A program made the position numbers and the translations under genes. From Bombus terrestris (taxonomy: Eukaryota; Arthropoda; Insecta; Hymenoptera; Apidae): DNA of 64,000 bases. The notes under the pieces are model-generated. The model did not search any database, was not told the origin of the DNA, and was given only the letters and a program-made list of their open reading frames with translations. Below are positions 1 through 12,196 of this stretch, in pieces. Location of the stretch: assembly GCF_910591885.1 (NCBI RefSeq), contig NC_063269.1:1364001-1428000 (forward strand), read 5' to 3'. How positions within the stretch are numbered: position 1 is the first letter of the stretch; each line of letters starts with the position of its first letter.

Positions 1-29
1 TTTATAATTATACACAATTTGTAACTTAC

Positions 30-487
30 AAGTCTATGTTCTCTTCTACTAAGTTCTTTACCCTTCAAAATTCTCCATATCAACTTTGCTGAAATTTTCA
101 TATCAAGACCTAACAACCTAAATCCATGATAATAATGTATAATTTCTCCTTTGACTTTTTGCCATACAGTTAGCTTTTCTACTTTTTCCACTGATTTTGA
201 ACTACTTTGAACAATAGATTCTTGTGCTTTATTTTTTATTTCTTTTTGTTCCTTGATATTTCTTACAGTGTCTTCCACTTTGGAAGATGATTCTTGACCA
301 TGCCAAGTTGGTGTAATATAAAATGAACGAGACTGTACATATGACAAGTTATTACTATTGCAGTTCTCTGTTATCGTTGAATGCAATAATAATCTATTAT
401 TCCTGGTATCTCTTCTACCCATATAAATAAATGCTAAGTTACCATTTATTTGATTGGTATTATACCACAGTTTAAAACCGTAATATT
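30..487 (-). CDS. Letm1: LETM1 mitochondrial inner-membrane protein, one internal exon (partial gene)
   Basis: Reading the minus strand from 487 down to 30 gives 152 codons ending with an unmistakable LETM1 start of domain: HYYHGFRLLGLDMKISAKL, then IWRILKGKELSRREHRL. LETM1 is an inner mitochondrial membrane protein involved in K+/H+ or Ca2+/H+ exchange and mitochondrial volume. The exon is bounded by a splice acceptor (TTTATTACAG, AG at 488-489) and a consensus donor (GTAAGT, 24-29), so the rest of the gene lies left of the window and the first exon lies to the right. The open frame continues upstream of the first in-frame ATG (420-422) to the acceptor (residues YYGFKLWYNTNQ), so that ATG is probably internal. 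The stretch before the domain is poorly conserved, as is usual for the family's N-terminus. Family call is confident; the exact exon ends are inferred from splice signals. Confidence 0.9.
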
Positions 488-1650
488 CTGTAATAAATAT
501 ACTTTATAAATCATTTGGATGTAAGATGAAGCAAAGCACGAGTATAATTCAAGATATTTTAATATTCATCAGTTTCAATGACATATATATTGTAATAATA
601 TCGATGTAATATCTATTTCACAACATAACCTACAATCGGAATAATTAGATAGATCATTAACAAAATGTCAATGCAAAGTGAAAAATTTATGTTAATTTGT
701 CACCGATATTAATAGCTTTAACTACAAATTCGCCTGTTACATAAACATAGTGTGTACAATCTAGAATATGTGTATTAAAAAATGTTACAATTATTATTCA
801 ATTTATTATCGAATAAAAATAATTGTACATACGGCGAATTGCTGTTCTGTGGCCAGATACCATCCTTTTTGTATGAATTAAAGAATTCATCTTGTACTAC
901 AATATTTTGTTTGTAATTTTTGTAATCTTTCGAAGCCGTTTTTAACTGCAATGTGATAAAATACTTCACCGTCATACATTTTCCAACTTGAACATAGTGA
1001 TGAGAGAACAAAGATCAGCTAGTTGTTAAACTAGTGTATTACTATTTTTAGTGTAATAATTAATATCTCCGTTAATTTCGATCTAGGATTACTTCTTTCA
1101 ATATATTTTCTTTTTAGAAGTATATTTGCAATGAAATATACATCATAATTTTTCCGGAAAAATAGTTTTTGTTTATTTATAGTGTATTCTTAACCGTTTA
1201 AGAACATACAGGTAGCATTTTTAATGCAAATTAGTTGCACGAATGAAAACACATGAACTTCTCTTCATAAAATATACATTATTGAATGATTTAATAAATA
1301 CATAAATTATAATTAATTAAATATTATTTTACTTTTAAATGTATAATATATTTTATATTTTATGTACATGTATCTTCCTTAAATTTTCTCTTTATCTTGT
1401 TATCAATTTAATATCAGAGAGTGAAATATTAAATTCTCATCGAAGGTATTTAAATGGTTTGATGAATCTTTTCTTTTATCTGGATTTGTTCATTACGATC
1501 TCCCTAGATTACAGTCATCTCTACTGCTATGTGTCATTATGTATCATTGATAATATGTCAATAATATGTATAAAATATATATTTATTTACAATGAACCAT
1601 ATTAAATAAAACCTCAAAAATGAAGTACGAAATGAAGTCAGATAATTAGA
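488..1650. other. AT-rich 5' flank and probable first intron of Letm1
   Basis: Very AT-rich sequence between the Letm1 exon and the next GC-richer block. Apart from the weak candidate exon at 874-1011 nothing codes convincingly. The open frame at 1339-1605 on the plus strand is low-complexity, AT-biased hydrophobic residues and looks like chance. Confidence 0.5.
874..1011 (-). CDS. Possible first coding exon of Letm1 (weak)
   Basis: The minus strand has a small open frame starting with an ATG at 1011-1009 (MFSHHYVQVGKCMTVKYF...). It is lysine-rich with some amphipathic character, as a mitochondrial presequence could be. A possible donor G|GTATCT within the codons for K-D-G would leave phase 1, which fits the phase of the Letm1 exon at 487; a more consensus-like donor GTATGT at 827-832 gives the wrong phase and runs into a stop. 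No protein similarity is recognisable, the region is very AT-rich, and the end given here is approximate. This is a guess from position and phase only. Confidence 0.2.
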
Positions 1651-1689
1651 CTATGAATGTTTATGAAAATTTATATTTATCAATAGAAG

Positions 1690-1849
1690 ATTCATTTTTG
1701 AACACACCACGGAATCTTGTGCAAGAACTGTGCGATTGCCAGCACTTGGAAGGGGGAGGGACAGTGAAGCTTTTAGTAGCCGCCATGTTTTTCTCTGAGT
1801 GGGGTGTGTAGAAGAGGCCGGGGTGAAAATCATCTCTCGAGGCATGCAG
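1690..1849 (+). promoter_or_regulatory. Candidate promoter and 5'UTR exon with strong splice donor
   Basis: A sharp rise in GC begins near 1,690 after AT-rich flanks. It contains AGCCGCCATG and ends with a consensus donor CAG|GTACGT (GT at 1850-1851). The ATG at about 1,784 runs into a stop after only a few codons, so this would be an untranslated exon. It is the most likely 5'UTR exon of the gene whose coding exons begin at 3738, joined to an acceptor near 3,660 (TTTGCTTTTCAAG). The link is inferred from splice signals only. The 1.8 kb between them is AT-rich with no coding signal seen. Confidence 0.35.
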
Positions 1850-3669
1850 GTACGTCAAAATTTCCAAATATTTGTTGATCATGATCGAACTAGCTACCAT
1901 GCTTGTCACGAGTTGACAGTGCGTTGTGTATGAAGGCAGGTTTGTTGTTATTTTGTAACGTCATGCAGTTACTCATTCTCTTGACGAGAGAACTATGACT
2001 CAGACAAAATGCATAGCGCAATCTGCAAGGTTATTCGCATTGCTCGAACAAATATCTTTGCCAACAATTCGTAGACAGTCAAGCTGCAGCATTGTGCACA
2101 CGAATTTACGGTTTGTTTTCGTGTATCAGTACGAGAGACACCTATCAAGTGGACGAGGCTGGTTGATAATACGTGGAAAACTCGAAAATTTTATCCTATC
2201 ATGCTCGAATTCCTGTACCCGCGTAACCCAATGATAAACGTTTTTGACAACAGTGATAAAAGTGTCGATTCGTCCTGGTAGATTCTGTAGCTTGTTTTTA
2301 TTTGCGTACGCACTATGATAGCTCATCTCCTGACCACGATGTGGAACATGTATTTTAACTCCACGATCCGTGCAACGTGATTTAATAGTCTCTAATACAT
2401 GAACGTACGATTCTAACTGCGTCTTAAATTACTAACTGTATTTTACATAAAAATTTTCCAATACTCTAAAATTTAAATGAATGTGTTACAGAACGTGACA
2501 TTTAAAAATTTAGAGGAGAAATATATGTTGACATTGTGTTATAGTAAAATAAACAAAATTTCATATTAAATGTTTTGTGTTTATTCTGGAGTAAATATTG
2601 TTCCCACTTAGGGTTAAGAAATCAGTTTGCTTTAGACATTTAATATATTTTGTATTATATTATATCTATGAAATAAAGAGAATAAATTTTTCAGCAATAC
2701 TTTGATATTTTATATGAGATCTAACCTTAGTCACCAATTTCTGTTCTATTATGTTTAAATATCTATGACTCATTTTACTTTTTATTTTTTTGTAATATGT
2801 GATATGTATCGTTCGGTAATGCTTGTTATTACCAGAGACTAAGTTAGCCAAATTAATCTAAGTTAGTAAAAGTGAGATTTATTATTGACGGAACTTTGTT
2901 TCAATAAACATTGTTTTATTTTTGTATTACTTTATATGTTTATAGGATGATATATGAGCTATTAATGTATTGGCACTAACACTTATTTAGATTATATGAA
3001 AGTGAAAGTTCTATACAATTACCAGTTAGTGTTGTTTATGTAAGAAATGTGATAACAATAATTTATAGTTTAGTTATGAAGTCTTTTATAAATTTAAGTT
3101 TGCTACATATGTATAACATGAAGTTTTCAAAACATGTATTGTAAAGTGAAGAATTATATTTTCTATCGTATAAATAAATGAGAATAATGAAAAAGAAATA
3201 ACATGTATTTCTTTATTTGCATGAAATATTATTTGCATTCAGAATGTCTAAAGTGATAATTTGGGAATTATAAAATTTCAGTGTCAAAATGGGGAGGAGA
3301 CTATATTTGTTATCCTTCGCTAAGACCTGCCAGCCTCATTTCCACAAGATATCCACCACCTGTGCACAAGAACTAAATAATTTTTAATATCCACGTAACT
3401 GAAATCTCAGGAAGTACCACCATTGATTGTGGGCAACGAAACTAAAAGAGAGAAATTACAAGTAACAAGAAACAAAAGTACATTTATTAATCTAGTAAAT
3501 GTCAAGGTGGTGGATTCAGTAAAATTGAAACATTAAAGGACAATAATATAATACTGTAACTCTATTGTAAATAGGTAATTTGATTTGTTACTAGCTCTTT
3601 CATTAATCTTCATCATACGAACATTTAGTATACAACTGTTAAAATTGATTTGCTTTTCAAGGAGAGAAG

Positions 3670-3741
3670 ATGATCACCCTGGAGGTAGTGAAGTCTGTGA
3701 AAGTTCCTGGGTCTAGGAGGAGCTTTATTAAAAGGAAATGA
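3670..3741 (+). promoter_or_regulatory. uORF of 23 codons whose stop overlaps the main start (ATGA)
   Basis: Downstream of the acceptor near 3,660 the first ATG is at 3670. It opens a 23-codon frame beginning MITLEVVKSVKV and ending with TGA at 3739-3741. The main coding start is the ATG at 3738-3740, so the two share the four bases ATGA. The main frame has an in-frame TAA nine bases before its ATG, which supports 3738 as the real start. Such an arrangement would let ribosomes that finish the uORF re-initiate on the main ATG, or repress it. Translation of the uORF is inferred, not shown. Confidence 0.5.
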
Positions 3742-5859
3742 GGAATCCAGCACTGCACCTAGTTGGGATAGCGACGTCCCCTGGAGGAGGTGAAGTGTTT
3801 GGTACCAGGGCCGAGGAGGAGTTGCGCCAGTGGCTCGAGGCACGCTTGGACGCACTGGGAATCGACCCCGTTGCGTACTCGCGATTTGTACTCAGCCTAC
3901 TGCGCTGCCCCGACTCGGCCCTAAGCCCTCCAGAAGAAGCAGTTGGTACAGGTAGAAACGGAGGACGTCGCATTCGGGCCCGACCTAAAGCAAAACTGCC
4001 CACGCGAGGAGACACAGAACAAAGACGTGCTGTTGTGCAATGTTTAACAAGTGCTGCTGATAATGTGCGTAATTGTAATTGTTATTATCATTTCATACTT
4101 TAAACATTTTTCTACGCGTATCAACAATATATTTTATTCTATAGAAGTGTGGGGTGGAAACGTTGGTCGACGAATTATGTATGAAACTTCGAGACCTAGA
4201 AGGAAGTGGTTCAGATGAAAAAGAAGAAGATTTCAAGAAGTCTGATGGTGAAAACAAAACAAATCTAGAGTCGCTTACACCTCGCGACAGAGCTCTCAGA
4301 TATTACGCGGCATTTCCTGCTTTGCAACCTACGACCTTGAAGAAATTTTCTCAGAGGAAAGATAGGAATTTTGGAAATAATAACAACAACAATAATAACA
4401 AAATCAACGGAGTCAACTACAATAACAATAAGAACGCTAGTAAATCTCGCAATAAGAAAACTAAAATGTCCATTGTAAGTATCCGAGATTAAGTCAACTA
4501 TCGTAATATATTATCAAGGATCATCAATCATTGACTAGTTGATCTATTTGTTATAGAGTATCGATTCACGCAGAGCAGAAGAAAAGCAAAGTTTTGGATT
4601 TGCTAAATCAATGGAACGCGAGAGGGAAAAAGAGCTAGAATTAGAATTGGATAAACTTCGATTGGCACAGTTACAAGCAAAATTTGACGAGAGTTTGGAA
4701 GCACTTTGGGATTCAGGACCAGGCAATGCACAGGACACGGCTTCGATTTGGGCAGCACCTACGCTTTCTATTCCTTCAGGACCCCTTTGGCCGACAGACA
4801 CTACCGAGACAATCTTTACTGTATCCACCTCAGATAATGGCTATGCTACTGACACGCCGTATCAGGAATCTATTGTTGACGACTCGCCGCTCATTCCATG
4901 GGACATCGATTTAATCAGCATTGAAGATTATGCGGATGAATGTAGTAACAAGAATAAATTAAGTGAGTATCTTAGATACATATAATTTTCCAGTATCACG
5001 ACATAGTAATACTGACTTAAGTATATCTAACGGATAGGAGATCGTTGTGACATGTAAGTAAATAACAGAGTACATCAAGTTAGACGTAGAATATCTGTGT
5101 CGTACTGCAATGTATGTTTTATTCTCATTTTTTGTTTCATATACGTGCAAAAGTTAGTCGCTAACTTTGTTATCTAAATCAATGGTAAGTAAATATTTGA
5201 CGTATACCATTCCAGAGAGCAATGTTAACTGGTCTGACTCAGCTATGGATGAATCATGGTGCTGGAAAGGGCTAGGTAGTAACATAGCTACCTTGGGCCA
5301 CAGTCCTCAGACAGGTAGCTGCTTCTTTCCAGTCGCACCGCGTAAAACTCCCATTGGAACACGCAAAGAATCTCGTTCAAATCTGAAGGTAAACAGCCTT
5401 CCAGAACCGGACGAGGATTTGCTCACTTCCGCGCGGACACACTTTCGTCCAATAAAGGATGATGGTCAGTGGGCCGATGGGACAACATTTCCTGTGAACA
5501 ATACTTTAGAGCGGGTCGCGTATCGCAGATCTGAGTCAGGAAACTTGTTATATCTTCCTGGTGGAGAAAGTCCTTACATGGAGTATCGAGAGAATGACTC
5601 ACCGCTTCCTCCAGTATCTTCGAATTTAACGTTGAAATTCAGGGTGCGTCAATGTGACAAGTGCGTTCAAACCGAGCCCATTCGATCTCCGGTCAAACGC
5701 AGAATTCTCTCCGAACAGGATCATTTTCATTATACTCCGATCGGAATGGAAGATACTATTATTCGCGAAGAAGAGAAAATCGAGAAAGATTGCTATACAT
5801 TGGGTCAGCTGGACTGGGTACGGTCTAATGTACCTCTGCACAATGATAGGAAAAGGTAA
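3738..5859 (+). CDS. 568-aa protein with CCDC43/PWI-like N-terminal domain, four coding exons
   Basis: Coding exons are 3738-4064, 4145-4474, 4557-4962 and 5216-5859; every junction has GT-AG signals and the phases give one unbroken frame of 568 codons plus TAA. Residues about 24-130 (EEELRQWLEARLDALGIDPVAY, then EQRRAVVQCLTSAADN and TLVDELCMKLRD) resemble the helical PWI-like N-terminus of CCDC43, interrupted by an Arg/Pro/Gly-rich insert. A poly-Asn stretch follows (encoded by an AAT/AAC run near 4,375-4,435), then a charged coiled coil (EREREKELELELDKLRLAQ, about residues 238-260). The C-terminal exon is acidic and polar, ending QLDWVRSNVPLHNDRKR, with no domain I can name. The acceptor of the last exon (ACCATTCCAG) has a weak pyrimidine tract but is the only one keeping frame. 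Cellular role unknown; homology beyond the N-terminus is not recognised. Confidence 0.8.
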
Positions 5860-8100
5860 TAAAGTGTACATAAAAAGGAAATCATACTACGTGCCGAAGG
5901 CTTTGGTTTTTTCTTTTTTTTTTCCGTTTTGATCTATTACGCTCCATTGTACTATTCGTCAACCGTCACCGTGTTGGAAAATACGAACGAAAAAACGTTG
6001 TGTACCCGTTATTTCGTACTAATATAACAAAATATACACAAATTAATAAGACCTCTCTCATTTGTTCGAATGTGTACGATGTGTACAGATATACAATAAA
6101 ACCAAAGATTATTGGCTGAACAGTCAAATTGAAAACTGTTATACGTTATGTATTATGTTACTCGAGCTACGAACGTTGAAATACTTTTTTTTTTTGTTAT
6201 ATTTGTTGTTATGTAACCTGAAATTGGAAGATGTGTATATGTATATGTACTTATATACGCGTAATTAATCACATGATATGTAGTACATGTTACGAAATAG
6301 AGGAACATTTAATTGAGCAAACGCCTCTTGAGAGATTGGTCTCGATGCATTACTACATCGATCGGGTTTTAATTTGAAGCACGCGATTTGGCGTAACGTA
6401 GAATGTATATGGTCCGAGTACTTAGCCGGACTTACTGCAGTTACAATTAACGTTACATATTTAATATGTTTTTTCCGATAGAAGGCACAGTAGCAGTTTC
6501 GGATGCCAGCCTCTGACGACTTTGCGTCCGTTGACCTTATGAACTGGATAGATATGAGCTGCTACAAATGCTTTGTGACTGGAGAGTTTGAGGTGTAGCT
6601 ATACTTTTTTTCTCAAGACGAAGACGCAAATTGTTAACAAAGAAAAGAGAAAAAGTAAAAATATGACATTGGGGGGCCTCTTGGCATGTGGAATTTGTTA
6701 TGCATGTATCCAAGATGGTGCCGTTAAATGAAAAAAAAAAAAAAAATGTATCCCCCGTTGTCGTTGAACAAAGAGTTAAAAGAAATAAATAAATAATGAT
6801 TGCAACTCGAGCAAAGCGAGACGAGAGAAATATTAAACGTTCATTTAGATAATTATTATTAATCCTTTGATAAACAAAAGGCAGAAAGAGAAACGGGATG
6901 AAATAGAGAAAGAAAAAAAAGGTGTATATGTTTACGCAGCGTTTAACGATGAGGGCGCATGCGATGAAAAAGGAGAGAAGTATGGAGAACGTAGTCAATG
7001 AGATTTCGTTTGTAGCTTGTTGATAATTTTATGTGAACTTTTTCGAGGAGAAAGAAACGAAAACGAAAAAAAAAGATATATATATATAATTAGTGCGCTG
7101 ATTTTTCTAGGAATTGTAGCGTGCAGTTTTCCTTTTTTTGTTTCTCATCTGATGTGCAGGCGTTCACTGTGTGTTTGCATTTGATGCATTGCAGGAAAGA
7201 GAGAAAAAAATGAAAATAAAATGTAACTAAGAAAAAAAAAATGCCAAAAAAAAGAATGGAATTAATTTAAAGAAAAGAATAAAGAAAGAGAAGATCAAGC
7301 CAAAAGAGTAATATTCGAGGACGGAGTACTTATAAGTATAAATAAAAAGGATAAAAAAAAGTGCCGCACGATATTAAACCGAGAACCATCGAAGTACTAT
7401 TCTATTTTCTTGTTGTTTTTTTCGTAACTATTAATGGATTATCTTAATTATATCCCCCTAATTATAATTTAACATCCTAGATGATTAATACCCTGTCCCC
7501 CAATTCCATCATCCACCAGATCCCACGTTTTAAAGAAACCCAGAGTATCCAATGCTTTTCCAATGCTCCCTCAGAGAGAATATCGGAAAATATTATTGAA
7601 AGCGTACATGTGAGGAAAAACAAAAAATATATATGTATATAAAAAAAAAAAAAAGAACCGTATAACTTGAAAACAAAATACTATGCCTACCTCGGCGAAA
7701 AAGCGGATAAGCGGACGAAAACGTGAGAGCAACGTTATTAGAAAAAAAAAAAAAAAAAAAAAAACGAATGCCTTTTAGAGCGGAAGGAAAAGGGTGAGTA
7801 AAACGTTATTTAAAAAAAAAAAGAAAGAAAAAAAATGGTGATATGTTAAGACGTCGCGAGGAAGGTTAGTTAAAATGACAAACAATGTACGTGAATTGTA
7901 ATGCGAAGAGAGTGAACGGAATATGAGGGAAAAGAAACGAAAGAATATCCGAATATGTATTCTCTGCGCGAAGTAATGTACGCAAAGGGAGTAACCAAAT
8001 AAAGGCATTGCAAACGCTGAAGCTCTATGTCATTTATAATTCTGGTCCAGACTTTCTTCTGTAATAAAGAAAATTGTTAATTTTTTAGGTATTTTTGTCC
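5860..8100 (+). other. Long A-rich 3' tail, tail to tail with Ir25a
   Basis: No credible coding sequence. The plus strand is rich in A and AG runs (for example A tracts near 6,729, 7,640 and 7,741), typical of a long 3'UTR. AATAAA polyadenylation signals occur at 7998-8003 and 8063-8068 on the plus strand. The minus-strand signal expected for Ir25a (TTTATT on the plus strand) is at 8117-8122, so the two transcripts probably end within about 100 bp of each other. The minus-strand open frame at 6537-6998 is a Phe/Leu-rich shadow of the A-rich strand. Confidence 0.5.
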
Positions 8101-8228
8101 ATCGTCTTTTTATGTTTTTATTGAACATTAATCAACGGTAAATATTAAACATTGAGGTGTATGTCTATGTGTAATACACGATGATCGATTCATGAATATC
8201 TTTTTTTTTTTTTTTATCACAGACACAT

Positions 8229-11200
8229 TCAAAATCTTGGTCTGAGTTGGCTATTCTGAAAACCGTGCGTAGGCGCTGGCTGTAAGTTGAATCTAAGTGG
8301 TTTTACTTGTGTGACTTTTCCTTTGGTTGTGCTGTTTAGATTAATCTTCGTGATCTTCGTACGGTGTCGATAATACCAGTATTCAAAGGCCAAAGTGAAA
8401 CAAGCAAAAATAATACCTAGAAATATAACAACGAATACTCCTCCGATATTTTGGATGCTTATACCGTCACTTTGACTGTTTTCTGCGTCGCAGTCTTTTC
8501 TGTCAGGGTTCTTCTTCCACCATGTGTCCTTTAATTTCTCCAATTTCCTCTTGTTTAGTAGTATCAAAATTCTACATCAAAAGGAAATTAGTGACATGAC
8601 ATTAAATGACATTAAATTACTCGGTAATTAATTTGTTATTTTAGGTAGACAAAAGATGCATACGCGTTGTTAAACTGATCCTTCAATGGCGATCCCTGTT
8701 GAACGGCAATCGCGTAAGGCTTCCTCGAAAAATCTTCGCCTACTTGGATCAGGTCACAGTTCGTCATAGTAAGATACTTAATGGTCGTTGAATCTTCTAT
8801 ATAAGCGAACTCGTTATTCGAATCAAGACGCCGAACTCGTCGTAGCGCTTCTTCGGTGGAAGCTGGAAATCCAGCCTCTTCCATGGCTTGCAACATTTTC
8901 GTGTATTTGTCACTGACAGGGTAATCCCACACTGCCAAGTTTGCCCTCTCTACATCTGACAAACTATCGTTAAGGCTCATTTCCTTCCAGATGCTAAAAT
9001 GTACAAGATCAATGCTCTTCATCTTCCTTGATCTTCAAATTATTCAACTTACAACCTTGAAAGTAATCCTAATCTCTTCGATTACTTACTCATAGAATTT
9101 CCATTCAATGGCAGCCATTCTCTTGAAGTAAATATAAGCTGAAGAATTTATCACTGGCGCATATTGAATCTTATACTGTTTGCTGAGATCCTCCAACGTT
9201 TCGATTGGAATTTCTAGCCTGGACACTGTCAGAAACGCAGCTAAATTCGCCGTGTACGACGCGATGATTATAAATCCGAATAACCACCAAGTAGCAGCGA
9301 CCAGTCGTCCGGAAAGATTTTTTGGGGCCTCTCCGCCACCCTGTGGCGTCAAGGAAGTCATACAAAACCAGAAACACTCCCTTAAATTGAATTCTCTTTT
9401 CTCGTCGTCGTCCTTGTACTTTTCTCGATTGTTCTGATAGCTGTACGGAGACCAACGGTCGAAGATCCACAACAAGACGCTGGTAAAGAGGTAAGCGGCT
9501 AGGATACAGAACCAGACCTCGTTCTCCAATACCGTGAGGAATTTGAACAGCGAGCTGGTTGTTTTCGTTTTCAACATCATGATGGACAGACCGACCAGAT
9601 CGTAGTAAGGCACCGTGAAATCGACCACCCTCTCCCTCTCCGCTGTGACCCAGACCGATCCTAGAGCGATATCAGCTCGTTTGTCGATCAGCTCTCTCAT
9701 CATTCCGTTCCAACTCCCATTTGGATTTAAACTTCCATATCGTCTGTCCTCCGTTTCTCGTATTTCGTACTGAAAGCCTACCGTGTCTTTAATCTCGTCC
9801 AGCAAGTCGATGCAGAAACCGTAATACGTGCCGTTTTCTTCATTGTACATCACAAATGGCGGATGAATTATGGTGACTACACGGTAGCTCTTCACCGCTG
9901 TGGTATTCATCACGTCGTTATTCGTTATCTTTAGAGAAAATGCAATTAAATTCGAATTGGGTCGATTAGAGAGATAAATGTAAAAATTGAATTATTAAAA
10001 GACCGGATTCTTTCGCAGGACTGGAATGGTTCTGTAAAGATATTGTGTTTTCTCTGATAATAAGACCTCGATGAACGCAGTTATATTTTTATTAGGCTAA
10101 GTAACGATGATATCTCGAAACGAATGGATAAGTACCTACTCGATGCATGACTCGCGAATGTCAAATTGCACTTACGTAGTTGAAGGGTTTCGCGTTACAT
10201 ATTGGATAAACAAATATAGTTGCATGAACTATTTCCATTAGCGTGCGTCGTTATCAGCAATAACGGTAAATAAATATAACGATTATATGTCAGGGGCATG
10301 ACTATCGCGATGGTTAGCCGGATGGAGGTCACGACTAAGAAATTAAATTTCCTCTTTATAATTCATCAACTTAAAATACAAAAATTTAATTATAAGGATA
10401 TTTTAGCACTCCTAATTTGAAGAAATTTAACGAGGCATTCATCTCTTTAATTCGATCCATTTTATTTAATCGTAATGTAATTTGTAGTGATTAATTCTGC
10501 ACGATATTACACTAGAGCCGTGACATTCGATTATCGAACAGATTCCTATCGTCGCGTGACTCAAACACACCATAATTTTTTCTTGCTGATCAATAGACTG
10601 ACCTAATCTTCCTTAGAAATATCACGTGCACAGTTTATCAGTTCGTCTGATTAATTTCTACGCTCTCTTCTGGATGTTGAACGAATATACACTTTGATAC
10701 TTGAAAAATTGAAGTTAAACGCGAATGCTTAAAATAACAGGGAAGAAAAGTAAACGCAAAGAAAGGAAGATATCGAGAAAAGAAATTGATATTCTGTATA
10801 CGTAAGCTTACCTGCAATGGTGCGGAGATGCTCGCGTTCCAAGATCCACTATCGATAGTGTTTGAAACAATGCCATCTTTTATGTCCACTAAATGAATGG
10901 ACATCTCGAAGTTGGCCCGATGTTCTCCATTCTTCGATCCCCATTTAATCCCAGCATAAGTCGGTGTCATGTTTTTATAAGTTTCCTTTAACCTATTAAA
11001 AAAGTTCACCTTCCTTTCTGGAGTATTAGTTTTATCATATTTGTCACATGTGATATGCCGAGGTTCTATTGGCCATTCTCCGTCATCCAAGGCCGATTTC
11101 ATTGCCCGAACGCCTAATTGTATTAAATCATAATAAAATGCGGAAGAAATAACCGGTTTTGACAAAGACGACTCTATCGGGCTTTTCTTGTTAAATTCTG

Positions 11201-12196
11201 GCTTCATGAAGAGGATGTTCATATTTCTACACTCGCATCTCGGCCAAACGTTAAGTTGCGGTGTCAATAAAAACCAACCGTACTTTTTGCCAGTAAAGTT
11301 TAAAGCTTCCGCCGCTTCCAGAGCTATATTGATGGTATTTTCATCACCAAGAATGAAATAGTTCACTATATCCAAATCTCGTAAACGAGGCAACTGTGTT
11401 CTCATTTCCATTACTTGCTGAGAAGCTTCGTTGATCACGTGTCTTGTTGGCACGTTCAACAACAAACTTTTATATTTATGATCCATGACGAAATTATGAT
11501 CGTACAGAATCGCAGCGTTTGTTATGTTCAACTGAATACACAATTGTCTGATCGCTTCTGGTATTAAGTCTGTCGGAGGCATCACTTGAATCAAATAGGA
11601 TTCCTGGTCTGTGTTTAAGTTCCTCCAGTATAAAAGATCTCCTTCTTGACCGTATTGAGCGGATAACGTGGGGATTCCCAAAGCAGCTGTGAATGAGTTA
11701 GATATCTTGGCCCCTAAACCGGCTGTCGTCGTGTCTATAACTAAATCTGGAACTCTGGTTCCTCCTTCTTTTACAGCCGAATCCCAAGGTTTGCAGATAC
11801 GATCGAGAGTATCGTTGACGTCAGATTCATTCACTTGAACGCTCCAAACTTCGCCCAAATAATTCGGGTATTTTTCTTTGATTGTCTCTAACGCCGCTAT
11901 TATGCTACTCTTTGCTACTTTGTTGGCTTCGTCGTTAATAAGATCTAGGGAGAAAGACGGTGTAAAGAAAAGATTAAAGTTAAAATCGTTGGAAGTTAAT
12001 GGATCTGAACAGATAACTTTAAAAATTCAGAGATTTGAAAATTGAGAGATTCAAAATTTAATTACTCACAAAGATTAACAGCTCTTGTCTTTGTAGACCC
12101 TCGATTGCCCACGACGTTCCTCTGCGCGTAAACCGCAGATTCACCGCAAAATTGGAGGAATCCACACACGGCGATCGTAAATCCCACGAGCCTCAT
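8229..12196 (-). CDS. Ir25a: Ionotropic receptor co-receptor IR25a
   Basis: Five coding exons on the minus strand: 12196-12070, 11944-10812, 9928-9090, 8993-8664 and 8571-8229. All junctions are GT-AG, phases match, and the result is 923 aa, close to Drosophila IR25a. Order: signal peptide (about 1-25), amino-terminal domain (about 43-400, with VMPPTDLIPEAIRQL and ITNAAILYDHNFVMDHKYK), ligand-binding S1 (about 433-545, binding-type Arg at 518 in AERERVVDF), M1 (558-576), pore loop TPQGGGEAPKNLSG (about 614-627), M3 with SYTANLAAF (644-652), S2 (VWDYPVSDKYTKM), M4 (854-877) and tail ending LRPRF. IR25a is the broadly expressed co-receptor that assembles with tuning IRs in sensory dendrites for acid, amine, humidity and temperature sensing. 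The 883-bp intron (9929-10811) shows nothing else. It is head to head with nonA. Confidence 0.97.

Noticed and set aside
420..422. ATG as the start of the Letm1 protein
   Set aside because: The frame stays open upstream to a good splice acceptor at 488-489, so the exon is probably internal.
9171..9470. Overlapping frames within Ir25a exon 3 on both strands
   Set aside because: Out-of-frame shadows; the IR25a frame is fully explained by family alignment.
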